Origin: Bacteroidales bacterium
GTDB lineage: Bacteria > Bacteroidota > Bacteroidia > Bacteroidales > UBA932
Length of the DNA: 45,441 nucleotides
Direction: 5' to 3'
Assembly (NCBI GenBank): GCA_017529425.1
Contig: JAFXNQ010000023.1
Coordinates: forward strand, 1-45,441
Shown here: positions 31,477 to 39,494 of the stretch, piece after piece
Numbering within the stretch: position 1 is the stretch's first letter
Layout of the letters: every line of letters starts with the position of its first letter
Position numbers and translations under genes: made by a program
The notes under the pieces: generated by a model
What the model was told of the DNA's origin: nothing
Seen by the model: only the letters and a program-made list of their open reading frames with translations
Databases searched by the model: none

Positions 31477-32543
31477 AACAATCCTTTGCTGCTGGGGAGT
31501 TCATAGTCGAAGGGGTTGCAGGCAACGGCCTGGCGCAGGGCACGGGCAAACGCCTTGAACACCGCCTCGGCCAGGTGATGATTATTCTCGCCGCGGGCGC
31601 GGATGTGCAGATTGCACTGCATCGACTCGCACAGCGACTTATAAAAGTGGCGGAACATCTCGGTGGGGGTGTCTCCCACATATTCTCGGGTGAAGGGGAC
31701 GTCCCAGGAGAAATCAATCCGGCCGCCGAGGTCCATCAGTACCATAGCCTCGCATTCGTCCATCGGGAGGGCAAAGCCGTAGCGTCCAATGCCGCGTTTG
31801 TTACCCAGAGCCTGTAGCAAAGCCGTTCCAAGGGCGATTGCCACATCTTCCATCGTGTGGTGTTCGTCAACCTGGAGATCGCCCTTAGCCTCAATCTGAA
31901 GGCCGATGCCAGAGTGGTGGGCAATCTGGTCCAGCATGTGGTCAAAGAAGTTGAGGCCGGTGGAGATGCTGCTCTCTATCTTTCCGTCCAGGTCCACGCA
32001 CACGCGGATCTGGGTCTCGCGGGTATTGCGCTCTATGGCAGCGCGCCGCTCGCCCTTACGGAGGAATTCGGCAATATCGGCCCAGGTATTATTATCATCC
32101 AGCAGGATACCCTTGCAGCCGAGATTGGTGGCGAGCCGCATATCTGTGGCCCTGTCGCCAATCACATAGCTGGCCGACATATCGTACTCGCCAGAGAGAT
32201 ACTTGCTGAACATGCCGGTGCCAGGCTTGCGGGTCGGTTTATTGTCCTCCGGGAAACTGTCGTCAACAAGTATGTCATCGAATTCGATCCCCTCGCCCCG
32301 CAGGGTGCGAAGCATCAACTCCTGAGGCCCGATGAAACTATCATACGGGAATGATTCTGTGCCGAGGCCATCCTGGTTTGTGGCCAGGACCAACTCGTAA
32401 TCCAGGCTTGCGATGCTCTTCAGCGCAGATATCGCCCCTGGGATAAATTCGAATTTATCAAACGAATCGACCTGCTCAGAGGGCTGTGGCTCCACTATTA
32501 TGGTGCCGTCGCGATCTATAAATAATGCTTTCTTAAGACTCAT
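31473..32543 (-). CDS. hisB: Bifunctional histidinol-phosphatase / imidazoleglycerol-phosphate dehydratase
   Basis: 356 residues. The N-terminal HAD phosphatase (about 1-165) has ALFIDRDGTIIVEP with the nucleophilic Asp and VIGDRATDMRLATNLG. The C-terminal IGP dehydratase has GLNFFDHMLDQIAHHSGIGL, DEHHTMEDVAIALG and GENNHHLAEAVFKAFARAL, the His/Glu-rich manganese sites. It performs steps 6 and 8. Its start overlaps the hisC stop by 11 bases. Confidence 0.97.
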   Translation of the reverse strand: MSLKKALFIDRDGTIIVEPQPSEQVDSFDKFEFIPGAISALKSIASLDYELVLATNQDGLGTESFPYDSFIGPQELMLRTLRGEGIEFDDILVDDSFPEDNKPTRKPGTGMFSKYLSGEYDMSASYVIGDRATDMRLATNLGCKGILLDDNNTWADIAEFLRKGERRAAIERNTRETQIRVCVDLDGKIESSISTGLNFFDHMLDQIAHHSGIGLQIEAKGDLQVDEHHTMEDVAIALGTALLQALGNKRGIGRYGFALPMDECEAMVLMDLGGRIDFSWDVPFTREYVGDTPTEMFRHFYKSLCESMQCNLHIRARGENNHHLAEAVFKAFARALRQAVACNPFDYELPSSKGLL

Positions 32544-33609
32544 ACGTCTCTATGGCTTTTAGCAGTTTTTCATTTTCAGAAGGGGTGCCGATGGTTATGC
32601 GCAGGCATCCTTCGCAGAGCGCCACGCTGCTGCGGTCGCGAACAATCAGTCCGCCTTCAATCAGCGCGTTATAGAGCCCTCGCGGGTCATCGACCTTCAC
32701 CAGCAGGAAGTTGGCATCGGAGGGATATACCTTCCGCACACACTTGTATGCGGGCAGTAACTCCGCAAGACGGTCGCGTTCCGAGATGATTTCCTCCACC
32801 TGGGGAGTTATATCTGCCTTAAGGCGGTCCAGGGCAAGGGCAAGCGTGTCAGTACCGATGTTATAGGGATATTTCACCTGCCTGAAGAGCGAAATGATAT
32901 AAGGATTGGACATCGCCAGACCGATGCGCAGGCCGGCCAGGCCCCACGCCTTGGAGAGGGTTTGCAGCACGATGACGTTGTCGTACTTCTCAATCAGCGG
33001 CAGCACGCCCGGCTTTGAAGAGAAGTCCACGTAGGCCTCGTCCACAACCAGAATACCGTCAAAAGCATCTGCAAGGAGCTCTATATCAGCCACATCAAAT
33101 GCGTTACCCGTGGGGTTGTTGGGCGAGCATATGAACATCAGCTTGGTGTTTGCGTCAACCTGGGCCAGCAGCCGCTCCACCGGGAGGGCGAAGGTTTCGG
33201 GCTCCAGAAGCACCATCCGGCACCCTACATTGTTGATGTCGGCACACACGCTGTACATGCCGTAGCTGGGAGCAATCATCACGGCGTTGTCGCGGCCGGG
33301 TTCACAGAATACTCTGTAGCAGAGGTCGATGGCCTCGTCGCTGCCATTGCCCAGGAACAGCCGCTGAGGGGCAACCCCTTTGAGTGCAGCCACTTTACCC
33401 CGCACCGCCTCCTTCAGGGAGGTGGAAGGATATCGGTTTATGACGTATGCACCGCCCGCCTGGGAACCCTTATCTGAGTAGGGAGCGTCATAAGGATTCT
33501 CGTTGGCATCCAGCAAGATGCCCAGCGAGCCCTTATACTCGTCACGTGCGGTTGAGTACGGAGTAAGCGCTGCGATATTTGCCCTGACAAGTCTCTTTAT
33601 ATCTTTCAT
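32533..33609 (-). CDS. hisC: Histidinol-phosphate aminotransferase
   Basis: 358 residues, PLP-dependent fold type I. FLGNGSDEAIDL (about residue 85), LMFICSPNNPTGNAF, GILVVDEAYVDFS with the PLP-binding Asp, and LQTLSKAWGLAGLRIGLAM with the Schiff-base Lys are all present. Near the end, CLRITIGTPSENEKLLKAI holds the substrate-binding Arg. Step 7. It overlaps hisD by 4 bases. Confidence 0.96.
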   Translation of the reverse strand: MKDIKRLVRANIAALTPYSTARDEYKGSLGILLDANENPYDAPYSDKGSQAGGAYVINRYPSTSLKEAVRGKVAALKGVAPQRLFLGNGSDEAIDLCYRVFCEPGRDNAVMIAPSYGMYSVCADINNVGCRMVLLEPETFALPVERLLAQVDANTKLMFICSPNNPTGNAFDVADIELLADAFDGILVVDEAYVDFSSKPGVLPLIEKYDNVIVLQTLSKAWGLAGLRIGLAMSNPYIISLFRQVKYPYNIGTDTLALALDRLKADITPQVEEIISERDRLAELLPAYKCVRKVYPSDANFLLVKVDDPRGLYNALIEGGLIVRDRSSVALCEGCLRITIGTPSENEKLLKAIETYES

Positions 33610-34955
33610 ATATTCCCAAGACGGTACTTGACGGCAGCAGCATGGGCGTCCAAACCTTCCGCTTCTGCCATAGTTGTTATTGTCTCTCCCAGTGACTCAA
33701 GCCCTTCCCGGGTGAGTTCCTGATATGTTATAGAGTGCATGAAACTGTCCAGTCCGATTCCGCTCCAGGCACGGGAGAGGCCCATTGTCGGGAGTGTATG
33801 GTTTGTACCGGAGGCGTAGTCGCCGGCACTCTCGGGGGAGTAATTGCCAATGAATACGCTGCCGGCGGCGGTGATCCGCTCTGCTATGGTCCATGGATCG
33901 CGGGTAGAGATAATCAGGTGCTCACTAGCGTAGGCGTTTGCAAAAGCAATAGCCTGGTTGTGGTCTTCCATAACCACTATACAACTGTTTTCCAACGCCT
34001 TGGTGGCGATATCGCGACGGGGAAGCAACGCCATCTGGCGGGTGACCTCGGCCTCTACTTTAGTTGCGATGGCCTCGCTCTTGCACACCAGTATCGCCTG
34101 GCTGTCGGGACCGTGCTCTGCCTGCGAAAGCAGGTCAGAAGCCACAAAGCCCACATTGGCACTCTCGTCGGCGAGGACCATCACCTCAGAGGGTCCGGCC
34201 GGCATGTCGATAGCCACGCCGAGGGCGGTGACCATCTGCTTAGCCTTGGTGACATAGCGGTTGCCGGGGCCGAAAATCTTGCTAACCGGGGCGATGGTCT
34301 CGGTGCCGAATGCCATGGCGGCAATCGCCTGAGCCCCACCCAGGGAATAAATCTTATCCACACCGCACACAGAGGCGGCGTAGAGCACAGCCGGCGCCAC
34401 TTTGCCGTCACGGCCGGCGGGGGTGCAGAGCATAATATCGCGGCATCCCGCAATCTTGGCGGGGATAGCCAGCATCAGCAAGGTAGAGAACAGCGGGGCG
34501 CTTCCGCCAGGGATGTACAACCCAACCCTCTCTATTGGAAGGCTGCGACGCACGCAACGCACCCCGGGTACAGTTTCTACCTCTACGCGGGCAGGTTTCT
34601 GCGCAGCGTGGAATGCACGGATATTGGCCGCAGCCTGCGCTATGGCAGTCTTCAGTTCATCACTGACAGACTCTGACGCTGCTGAAATCTCTTCAGAGGA
34701 TACAAGAAACGGATTAACCTGCTGGCATATATCATCTTGGTTATCAGTACCAGACAATTGAGCCTCAGCCTTACAAACAATATCCATATTCCGGCCCTCT
34801 ACCTCCCTGGTAATCTCTGCCAATGCGACATCGCCACCCGCGCGAACACGGTCCAGGATGGCGCGTACACGCGCCTCAATCACGCTGTCTTCTGTCTCGG
34901 CACGCTTGCAGAGTCCCTTCCAAAGTCTTTTTTCCGGATTTATTATTATCTCCAT
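33606..34955 (-). CDS. hisD: Histidinol dehydrogenase
   Basis: 449 residues, slightly longer than usual because of an insert around residues 62-85 (SGTDNQDDICQQVNPF). Conserved parts: RRSLPIERVGLYIPGGSAPLFSTLLMLAIPAK, FGPGNRYVTKAKQMV, MPAGPSEVMVLAD, SQAEHGPDSQAIL (Zn site and catalytic His), NHTLPTMGLSRAWSG and EGLDAHAAAVKYR. It oxidises histidinol to histidine (last steps). Its start overlaps the hisG stop by one base. Confidence 0.97.
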   Translation of the reverse strand: MEIIINPEKRLWKGLCKRAETEDSVIEARVRAILDRVRAGGDVALAEITREVEGRNMDIVCKAEAQLSGTDNQDDICQQVNPFLVSSEEISAASESVSDELKTAIAQAAANIRAFHAAQKPARVEVETVPGVRCVRRSLPIERVGLYIPGGSAPLFSTLLMLAIPAKIAGCRDIMLCTPAGRDGKVAPAVLYAASVCGVDKIYSLGGAQAIAAMAFGTETIAPVSKIFGPGNRYVTKAKQMVTALGVAIDMPAGPSEVMVLADESANVGFVASDLLSQAEHGPDSQAILVCKSEAIATKVEAEVTRQMALLPRRDIATKALENSCIVVMEDHNQAIAFANAYASEHLIISTRDPWTIAERITAAGSVFIGNYSPESAGDYASGTNHTLPTMGLSRAWSGIGLDSFMHSITYQELTREGLESLGETITTMAEAEGLDAHAAAVKYRLGNI

Positions 34956-35806
34956 CAGTCAATTACTTTATCGAGATGTAGTACCAATATACCCTCTGCG
35001 CCAAGCGCCTTGAGCCTCTCAATCTTGTCCCAAAGCTCGTTCTCCAGCACCACGCTGTGCAGCGAGCACCACCCCTCCGCAGCCAGCGGCATCACGGTTG
35101 GAGAGCGCATCGCCGGCAGTATCTTCACAGCCTCGGACACCTTGTCGGTGGGGAGGTTCATAAGGATATATTTCTTTCCGCCACTCTCCATCACTGCGTC
35201 AAAGCGGAACAGCATCTTATCCAGAATCGCCTGTTTTTCTGCCTCCAAACCGTGGCGGGCAATCAGCACAGCCTCACTTGCAAGCACTGTCTCCACCTCT
35301 TTCAACCCGTTGGACACCAATGTCCCGCCAGACGAAACTATATCAAAGATTGCATCCGCAATACCGGCGGCGGGAGAGATCTCCACCGAACCCATAATCT
35401 TGCGGATGTCGGCCTTCACACCGTTTGCAGAGAGCCAACCGGAGAGCACATTGGGATAAGAAGTGGCTATTCGCTTCCCTTCAAAAAAACTGGGGCCTGT
35501 ATATTCCTGATCCTTGGGGATAGCGAGCGACAGGCGGCATGCGCCAAAACCCATCTTGCGCACCACAACCACATCGACCCCGGTTTCTGCGACCTCGTTG
35601 AGACCGACAATACCCAAATCGGCACTGCCACTGGCCACCACGCCGGGGATATCATCGTCGCGCAGGTAGAGCACCTCCAGCGGGAAGCTGGCGGCACGCG
35701 CCAGGAACTTGCGCTTAAGTTCATCTATCTTAATTCCTGCCTCGCGCATCAGCGCCAACGAATCTTCACTCAGACGTCCTTTGGATTGAATTGCTATTCT
35801 AATCAT
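34955..35806 (-). CDS. hisG: ATP phosphoribosyltransferase, long form
   Basis: 283 residues, the long HisG type. The catalytic double domain includes IRIAIQSKGRLSEDSLALM, SGSADLGIVGLNEVAETGVDVVVVRKMGFGACRLSLAIPK and ATSYPNVLSGWL; the phosphate loop is EISPAAGIADAIFDIVSSGGTL. The C-terminal ACT-like regulatory domain (about 210-283; PTVMPLAAEGWCSLHSVVLENELWDKIERLKALGAEGILVLHLDKVID) implies allosteric inhibition by histidine. First gene of the operon, 14 bases after the attenuator terminator, so both enzyme feedback and attenuation would control entry to the pathway. Confidence 0.97.
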   Translation of the reverse strand: MIRIAIQSKGRLSEDSLALMREAGIKIDELKRKFLARAASFPLEVLYLRDDDIPGVVASGSADLGIVGLNEVAETGVDVVVVRKMGFGACRLSLAIPKDQEYTGPSFFEGKRIATSYPNVLSGWLSANGVKADIRKIMGSVEISPAAGIADAIFDIVSSGGTLVSNGLKEVETVLASEAVLIARHGLEAEKQAILDKMLFRFDAVMESGGKKYILMNLPTDKVSEAVKILPAMRSPTVMPLAAEGWCSLHSVVLENELWDKIERLKALGAEGILVLHLDKVID

Positions 35807-35820
35807 ACCTTACACATATT

Positions 35821-35855
35821 AAAAGACTTGCCTCAGAACAGGTCCGGGCAAGTCT
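35821..35855 (-). terminator. Attenuator terminator before hisG
   Basis: On the minus strand AGACTTGCC (35855-35847) pairs perfectly with GGCAAGTCT (35832-35824) around a 14-base loop, followed by TTTTA. Nine base pairs plus a T-tract, ending 14 bases before the hisG start. Its 5' arm and loop are also part of the alternative pairing at 35839-35889. Confidence 0.8.
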
Positions 35856-35889
35856 CATATTACTTAAAAATTTGCACACGCCGAACCTA
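35839..35889 (-). promoter_or_regulatory. Antiterminator pairing of the his leader
   Basis: Minus strand: TAGGTTCGG (35889-35881) pairs with CCGGACCTG (35847-35839) with two G-T wobbles, then after a five-base bulge GCAA (35875-35872) pairs with TTGC (35851-35848): 13 pairs. It uses five bases of the terminator's 5' arm plus its loop, so the two structures exclude each other. The left arm begins with the leader peptide's TAG stop, so a ribosome that finishes the peptide would cover it and allow termination. Confidence 0.65.
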
Positions 35890-35940
35890 AATCACTTGAA
35901 AGTGATGATGATGGAGGGTATGTACAAACGAAAAAACCAT
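35887..35940 (-). CDS. hisL: Histidine operon leader peptide
   Basis: A 17-codon frame reads MVFSFVHTLHHHHFQVI and stops with TAG. Five of its codons are His, four of them consecutive (CAT CAT CAT CAC, 35913-35902). It begins 14 or so bases after the predicted transcription start and precedes an antiterminator/terminator pair and then hisG. In known his attenuators a ribosome short of charged His-tRNA stalls in such a run, which lets the antiterminator form. A small hairpin ATCACT/AGTGAT (35906-35891) folds over the last His codons and would be melted by the stalled ribosome. Nothing in the peptide suggests another role. Too short to be found by ordinary gene calling. Confidence 0.8.
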   Translation of the reverse strand: MVFSFVHTLHHHHFQVI

Positions 35941-35960
35941 CTCAAATATTGTTTCAACCG

Positions 35961-35991
35961 CAAAGGTATAATAGTTTTTATTTATTACAAC
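35961..35991 (-). promoter_or_regulatory. Promoter of the his operon
   Basis: Reading leftwards, GTTG (35991-35988), 19 bases, then TACCTTTG (35968-35961): exact -7 box and a -33 box one base off TTTG. The -33 box overlaps the stop codon region of the upstream GH106 gene (35985). Predicted start of transcription is about 35954. Confidence 0.7.
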
Positions 35992-38900
35992 TTGTAAGCT
36001 ATAATTTTTACGGGGCCAAGCAATCCGGAGGGCTGCAGAGGGCTCTCTGCGCTCCAGGGATTAACCGTCATCCATACCTTTCGCTCCTTCTCCGGCAGGC
36101 GCATATCACCGATAATGCGGTTCTGCCAGTTGTTGACCACCTCAACCTCAACGGTGTTGATCCCCTTCTTGAGCGCATCGGTTATATTCACCCTGAAAGG
36201 AGCCGTCCATGCGCCACCCATCTCTTTGCCGTTAACCTTGACCTTGGCCATGACCATCACGGTGCCCAAATCGATATAAATATCGGAATCCGGCAGGTCT
36301 GAAAGTTCAAACTGGTTGCGGTACTGCGCCGCTCCGGAATAGTACCTGATGCTGTCATCAGCAGAAGCGGCCCAGTCAGACAGGGTATCAAAACTTATCT
36401 TGCCCTCAGGCCCGCGGCGGGAGGCGTCAAAGGTAACTGTCCATCCAGCAGAAAGTTCGCATAACTCCGTCTCGGCGGGGTAATTCTCTCTGTAGCTGCG
36501 TCCTTCCGGTTTCTGGTCACAGAACACCACAAAAGAACTCTCCAGATCACGGAGTTTCAAGAAGACGGTGGTAGTTATGCCGTTGTCCTCAAACTGAGGC
36601 AGGGAGCGGATCTCTCCGGTGAGAGGATTCCATAACTGCGGCTCGCGGCCGCTTACACGGAAGGTTGCGTTGAACTCCACGGGAACTGCTGCCTGGTTTG
36701 CAACAAAATAGATATCACCTTTATCCAGACGGCGGTGTATGAACTTAATCTGGGCACCAGGATTGTCCCTGACCATAAAATCGGGCTCTATCCCCTTCTC
36801 TTCGAACACTTTGGCTATAGATACGCCGTCGGCATATATGGTACCGTAGCCGTACTGTACTGCCTGGCGCTGGTTATTACCCCAGAGTTCGCCTGCAAGT
36901 TTCTTGACCTTAACGTCGGCATCGGGGTAATCTTTCAGACTCGGTGATTCTTCAGGGGCAGGACCCAGAACAGTGAGACCGTCAGAAACCAGCTGTTTGA
37001 TCTTGGAGAGAACCTCAGGACGCATAGTCTGCTGGCGCGGCAGCACCAGAACTCCGTAATTCATACCGTCGGGGAGGGTCAGCCGTCCCTTCTTCATCCT
37101 GGCATCGCGTAAAAGTACCTCCGCATTGATATAGTCAAAGGAGTAACCATCCGGCAGCGCAGGGTCGGTGACACCCGTCATTTTGGGGGCATCCTCGCCA
37201 ATGAAATATGCAGCATCTGCCACATATAGGCCCTGCTGGAGCATCAGATTGCACCGCTTGATATAGCGGCCAAAGACATCCATGTGGCTGAACCAGATAT
37301 TCTTGCGGTTAAACTCATTGCCAAACCATGCATCCACGCCCGGATTCTTGTCTTCATACGGTTGCTGGATATAGAGGTGGAGCAGGGTGCTGTTGATACC
37401 CTCGGTAAAGAACCGGTCCAGACGCTGCTTCATAATGCGGGGGTAACGGCTGAATACCGGGCCACCGCTAGTGCAGCTCTCCGCCCACACCTTGCGTTTG
37501 CCGTAGATGTGCGCGCAGGACGAAGCCGCGCGGTTTTCGATGTCACCCAGCGACCCCTCGCTCCAGAATTCACCCGCCACCTCGTCGCTCTGGCCGCCGT
37601 ACATCAAAAACTCTCCGGGGAAGCCCCAGTGGCCGTAGCACTCCAGCCAGGTGCTCAGTCCAACTTTGTGGCTGGCCTCGCGAAGACCTGCCACATAATC
37701 ATAGGCGACCCTGTCGGCAATCAGGCGGCGCAAGTCCCAGAGGAAGCGGTCGCTGATGTCGCGGCTGGAGACAACCTTACCGCTGAGGACAGGGAGATAA
37801 GGGGTCGGATCGTAACCGTATTTCTCAACAAAACTGTCGGCCATATCGTCGGTCCAGTCCATGCCGCCCGTTTCGTAGCTGTCCTCCACAACAACCTTGA
37901 AGGTCTTGCGGTCGTCGGCGGGGATGCGGCGAAGAATCTCACCGATAAAGTTGTCAAAGTGGTATTGTATGAGCTCTTTGCTCATCTTGTCAATCTCCAG
38001 GCCCGTCCCTTCAGGCGATGCCGGGGCGTTGGTCTGGCCGGTGGTGCGCATGGCAAGGCGGGAGATTGTCCAGCGACCCTTGGACGCATCCCAGTTGAGC
38101 ACATCCCCATCCATCTTGTCGGTCAGGTCAATGACTTTGGCCGGGTCGATGCAGGATGCTGCGGGTGCCTCGGGCTGCACGGGCCACATATAGGCATCCC
38201 ACATAGGCAGCGGAGTCTGAAACATCTTGCCCAGTGTCTTCTCTGCGAAACGCTCCACCATCGCACGGGTGGTGAGTTCCACATTCATGATGCCTGCGCC
38301 CTGCTCCGCAAGTACCAGGCGGAATGTACTGGCTTTAGTTTCAGGGAGCGCCACAACCAGCGGTGCATAAGGGAGATAGCCCACGTTTATGCTGGGATTG
38401 CTGCGGTCTATGTCAATGTCAACAAGTTTTTGCCAGGCATCTCCCATCTTGGCCTGCAGTTCGCCTCTGGTAATTATTGCAGTGCCGGCATGAGGGGTGA
38501 TTATCAACGACTTATAACTCTCGCCAGACTCACCGTCAAAGATAGTCTCACTCCGTTCTCCGTTCTGCTTCACCACTGTCGCCTTCACGCTGGAGGCTTC
38601 TATCGCAGGGTAAGTTATCACCTTGACGTCGGCCATCGCGTCGGGAGCCACTTTATCCAGAGTCACCGATATCTTGCCACCCTCGGTCTCTATAGTCTTG
38701 TCCACACTGTCCAGATAGCGCATACTCTGCTCAGGAGCGACCCAGGGTCCGCCGGACTGACTCCAGCCGGGGCAGTTGAAAATACCAATCTCTATCCCGA
38801 GTTCAGTAGCGGTCTTGAGGGCGGTATGCATCACCTCCCACCACTCAGGGGTAAATATCTTGATGTCACCCCAGGGGAGGTCAGCTGTGACGTTGCCGAT

Positions 38901-39191
38901 AAATGCCCGGTTGATTCCCACCGACTTCATGGCCTGCAGGTCCTTGACGACACCCTCTTTGGAGATATTGTCGTTTACCCAGTACCAGTACACCGCCAGC
39001 TTCATATCATCCGGCTTCTGGAAACCTTTCTGAATAGTCTTGAAGGATTCGTTGGGACCGAATGCGGTGGGGTCCTTATACTTCGTTATTGAAGATGTGC
39101 TGTGGGAACAGCTGGAGGCGGTATTTGCCAGGGCAAGTGCGCCCACAGCTAAAGCCGCCGTTACTAAGAACGCGATATACGATTGCTTCAT
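35985..39191 (-). CDS. GH106-type alpha-L-rhamnosidase, lipoprotein
   Basis: 1068 residues. A signal with lipobox-like ASSC near residue 28 (ALALANTASSC) suggests surface or periplasmic anchoring. LAVYWYWVNDNISKEGVVKDLQAMKSVGINRAFIGNV and GIEIGIFNCPGWSQSGGPWV are typical of the N-terminal barrel of GH106 enzymes. Later blocks are VVVEDSYETGGMDWTDDM and GLSTWLECYGHWGFPGEFLMYGGQSDEVAGEFWSEGSLGDIENRAAS, which hold the likely catalytic acidic residues, and a C-terminal jelly-roll (about 960-1068; DIYIDLGTVMVMAKVKVNGKEMGG). GH106 enzymes release rhamnose from pectin side chains and other plant glycans. The -7 box is at 39223-39230. Confidence 0.88.
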   Translation of the reverse strand: MKQSYIAFLVTAALAVGALALANTASSCSHSTSSITKYKDPTAFGPNESFKTIQKGFQKPDDMKLAVYWYWVNDNISKEGVVKDLQAMKSVGINRAFIGNVTADLPWGDIKIFTPEWWEVMHTALKTATELGIEIGIFNCPGWSQSGGPWVAPEQSMRYLDSVDKTIETEGGKISVTLDKVAPDAMADVKVITYPAIEASSVKATVVKQNGERSETIFDGESGESYKSLIITPHAGTAIITRGELQAKMGDAWQKLVDIDIDRSNPSINVGYLPYAPLVVALPETKASTFRLVLAEQGAGIMNVELTTRAMVERFAEKTLGKMFQTPLPMWDAYMWPVQPEAPAASCIDPAKVIDLTDKMDGDVLNWDASKGRWTISRLAMRTTGQTNAPASPEGTGLEIDKMSKELIQYHFDNFIGEILRRIPADDRKTFKVVVEDSYETGGMDWTDDMADSFVEKYGYDPTPYLPVLSGKVVSSRDISDRFLWDLRRLIADRVAYDYVAGLREASHKVGLSTWLECYGHWGFPGEFLMYGGQSDEVAGEFWSEGSLGDIENRAASSCAHIYGKRKVWAESCTSGGPVFSRYPRIMKQRLDRFFTEGINSTLLHLYIQQPYEDKNPGVDAWFGNEFNRKNIWFSHMDVFGRYIKRCNLMLQQGLYVADAAYFIGEDAPKMTGVTDPALPDGYSFDYINAEVLLRDARMKKGRLTLPDGMNYGVLVLPRQQTMRPEVLSKIKQLVSDGLTVLGPAPEESPSLKDYPDADVKVKKLAGELWGNNQRQAVQYGYGTIYADGVSIAKVFEEKGIEPDFMVRDNPGAQIKFIHRRLDKGDIYFVANQAAVPVEFNATFRVSGREPQLWNPLTGEIRSLPQFEDNGITTTVFLKLRDLESSFVVFCDQKPEGRSYRENYPAETELCELSAGWTVTFDASRRGPEGKISFDTLSDWAASADDSIRYYSGAAQYRNQFELSDLPDSDIYIDLGTVMVMAKVKVNGKEMGGAWTAPFRVNITDALKKGINTVEVEVVNNWQNRIIGDMRLPEKERKVWMTVNPWSAESPLQPSGLLGPVKIIAYKL

Positions 39192-39222
39192 TGAAAATTA
39201 AAAAAAGTGTGTGATGTTCCGG

Positions 39223-39230
39223 CAAATTTA
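39223..39230 (-). promoter_or_regulatory. -7 box of the GH106 gene
   Basis: Minus strand reads TAAATTTG, exact TAnnTTTG match, 31 bases before the start. Confidence 0.5.
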
Positions 39231-39300
39231 GGTAATACCGCGTTCCCTGAACCCGGCGCCAAAGTTGTCTTATCAACAAGTTATTAAAGGGGTGCGACTG

Positions 39301-39405
39301 CTATCCCAGATAGTTTAGAAGCTCCGATGGAGTATCTATAAGCGTCTTGGCACCTGCGGCTTCGAGCGCGGCACGGCGGCGGAAACCCCAGGTCTTTATA
39401 ATACT
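39301..39405 (-). pseudogene. Duplicated C-terminal tail of the adjacent HAD phosphatase
   Basis: Minus-strand translation TWGFRRRAALEAAGAKTLID followed by TPSELLNYLG and a TAG stop matches the end of the intact HAD gene (TWGFRRRAVLEAAGAKTLID then NPKELLSFI); 23 of 29 aligned residues are the same. Upstream of TWG only a few residues (IIK) still resemble the gene. So the 3' end of a phosphatase gene exists twice in tandem, here without the rest. The divergence shows it is not a recent assembly duplication. Confidence 0.85.
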
Positions 39406-39494
39406 GGGGCGCTGCCCCAAACCCCGCCGCTTCGGGCTGGCTATTCTGCGAATCCTCCCACACGCCCTACGCTATCGCCTGCTGGCGATTATTA

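Larger units (their letters stand above)
39192..39494. other. Intergenic region with promoter, gene fragment and GC-rich repeat
   Basis: This 303-base gap holds the GH106 promoter (39223-39230), a copied 3' tail of the neighbouring HAD gene (39301-39405), and a GC-rich stretch (39399-39490) with GGGGC/GCCCC (39402-39416) and GGCGAT-type repeats next to the HAD stop. No intact gene. Confidence 0.6.

Noticed and set aside
37284-39092. 602-codon plus-strand open frame
   Set aside because: Fully antisense to the GH106 gene, which has strong family motifs; no motif in the antisense translation.
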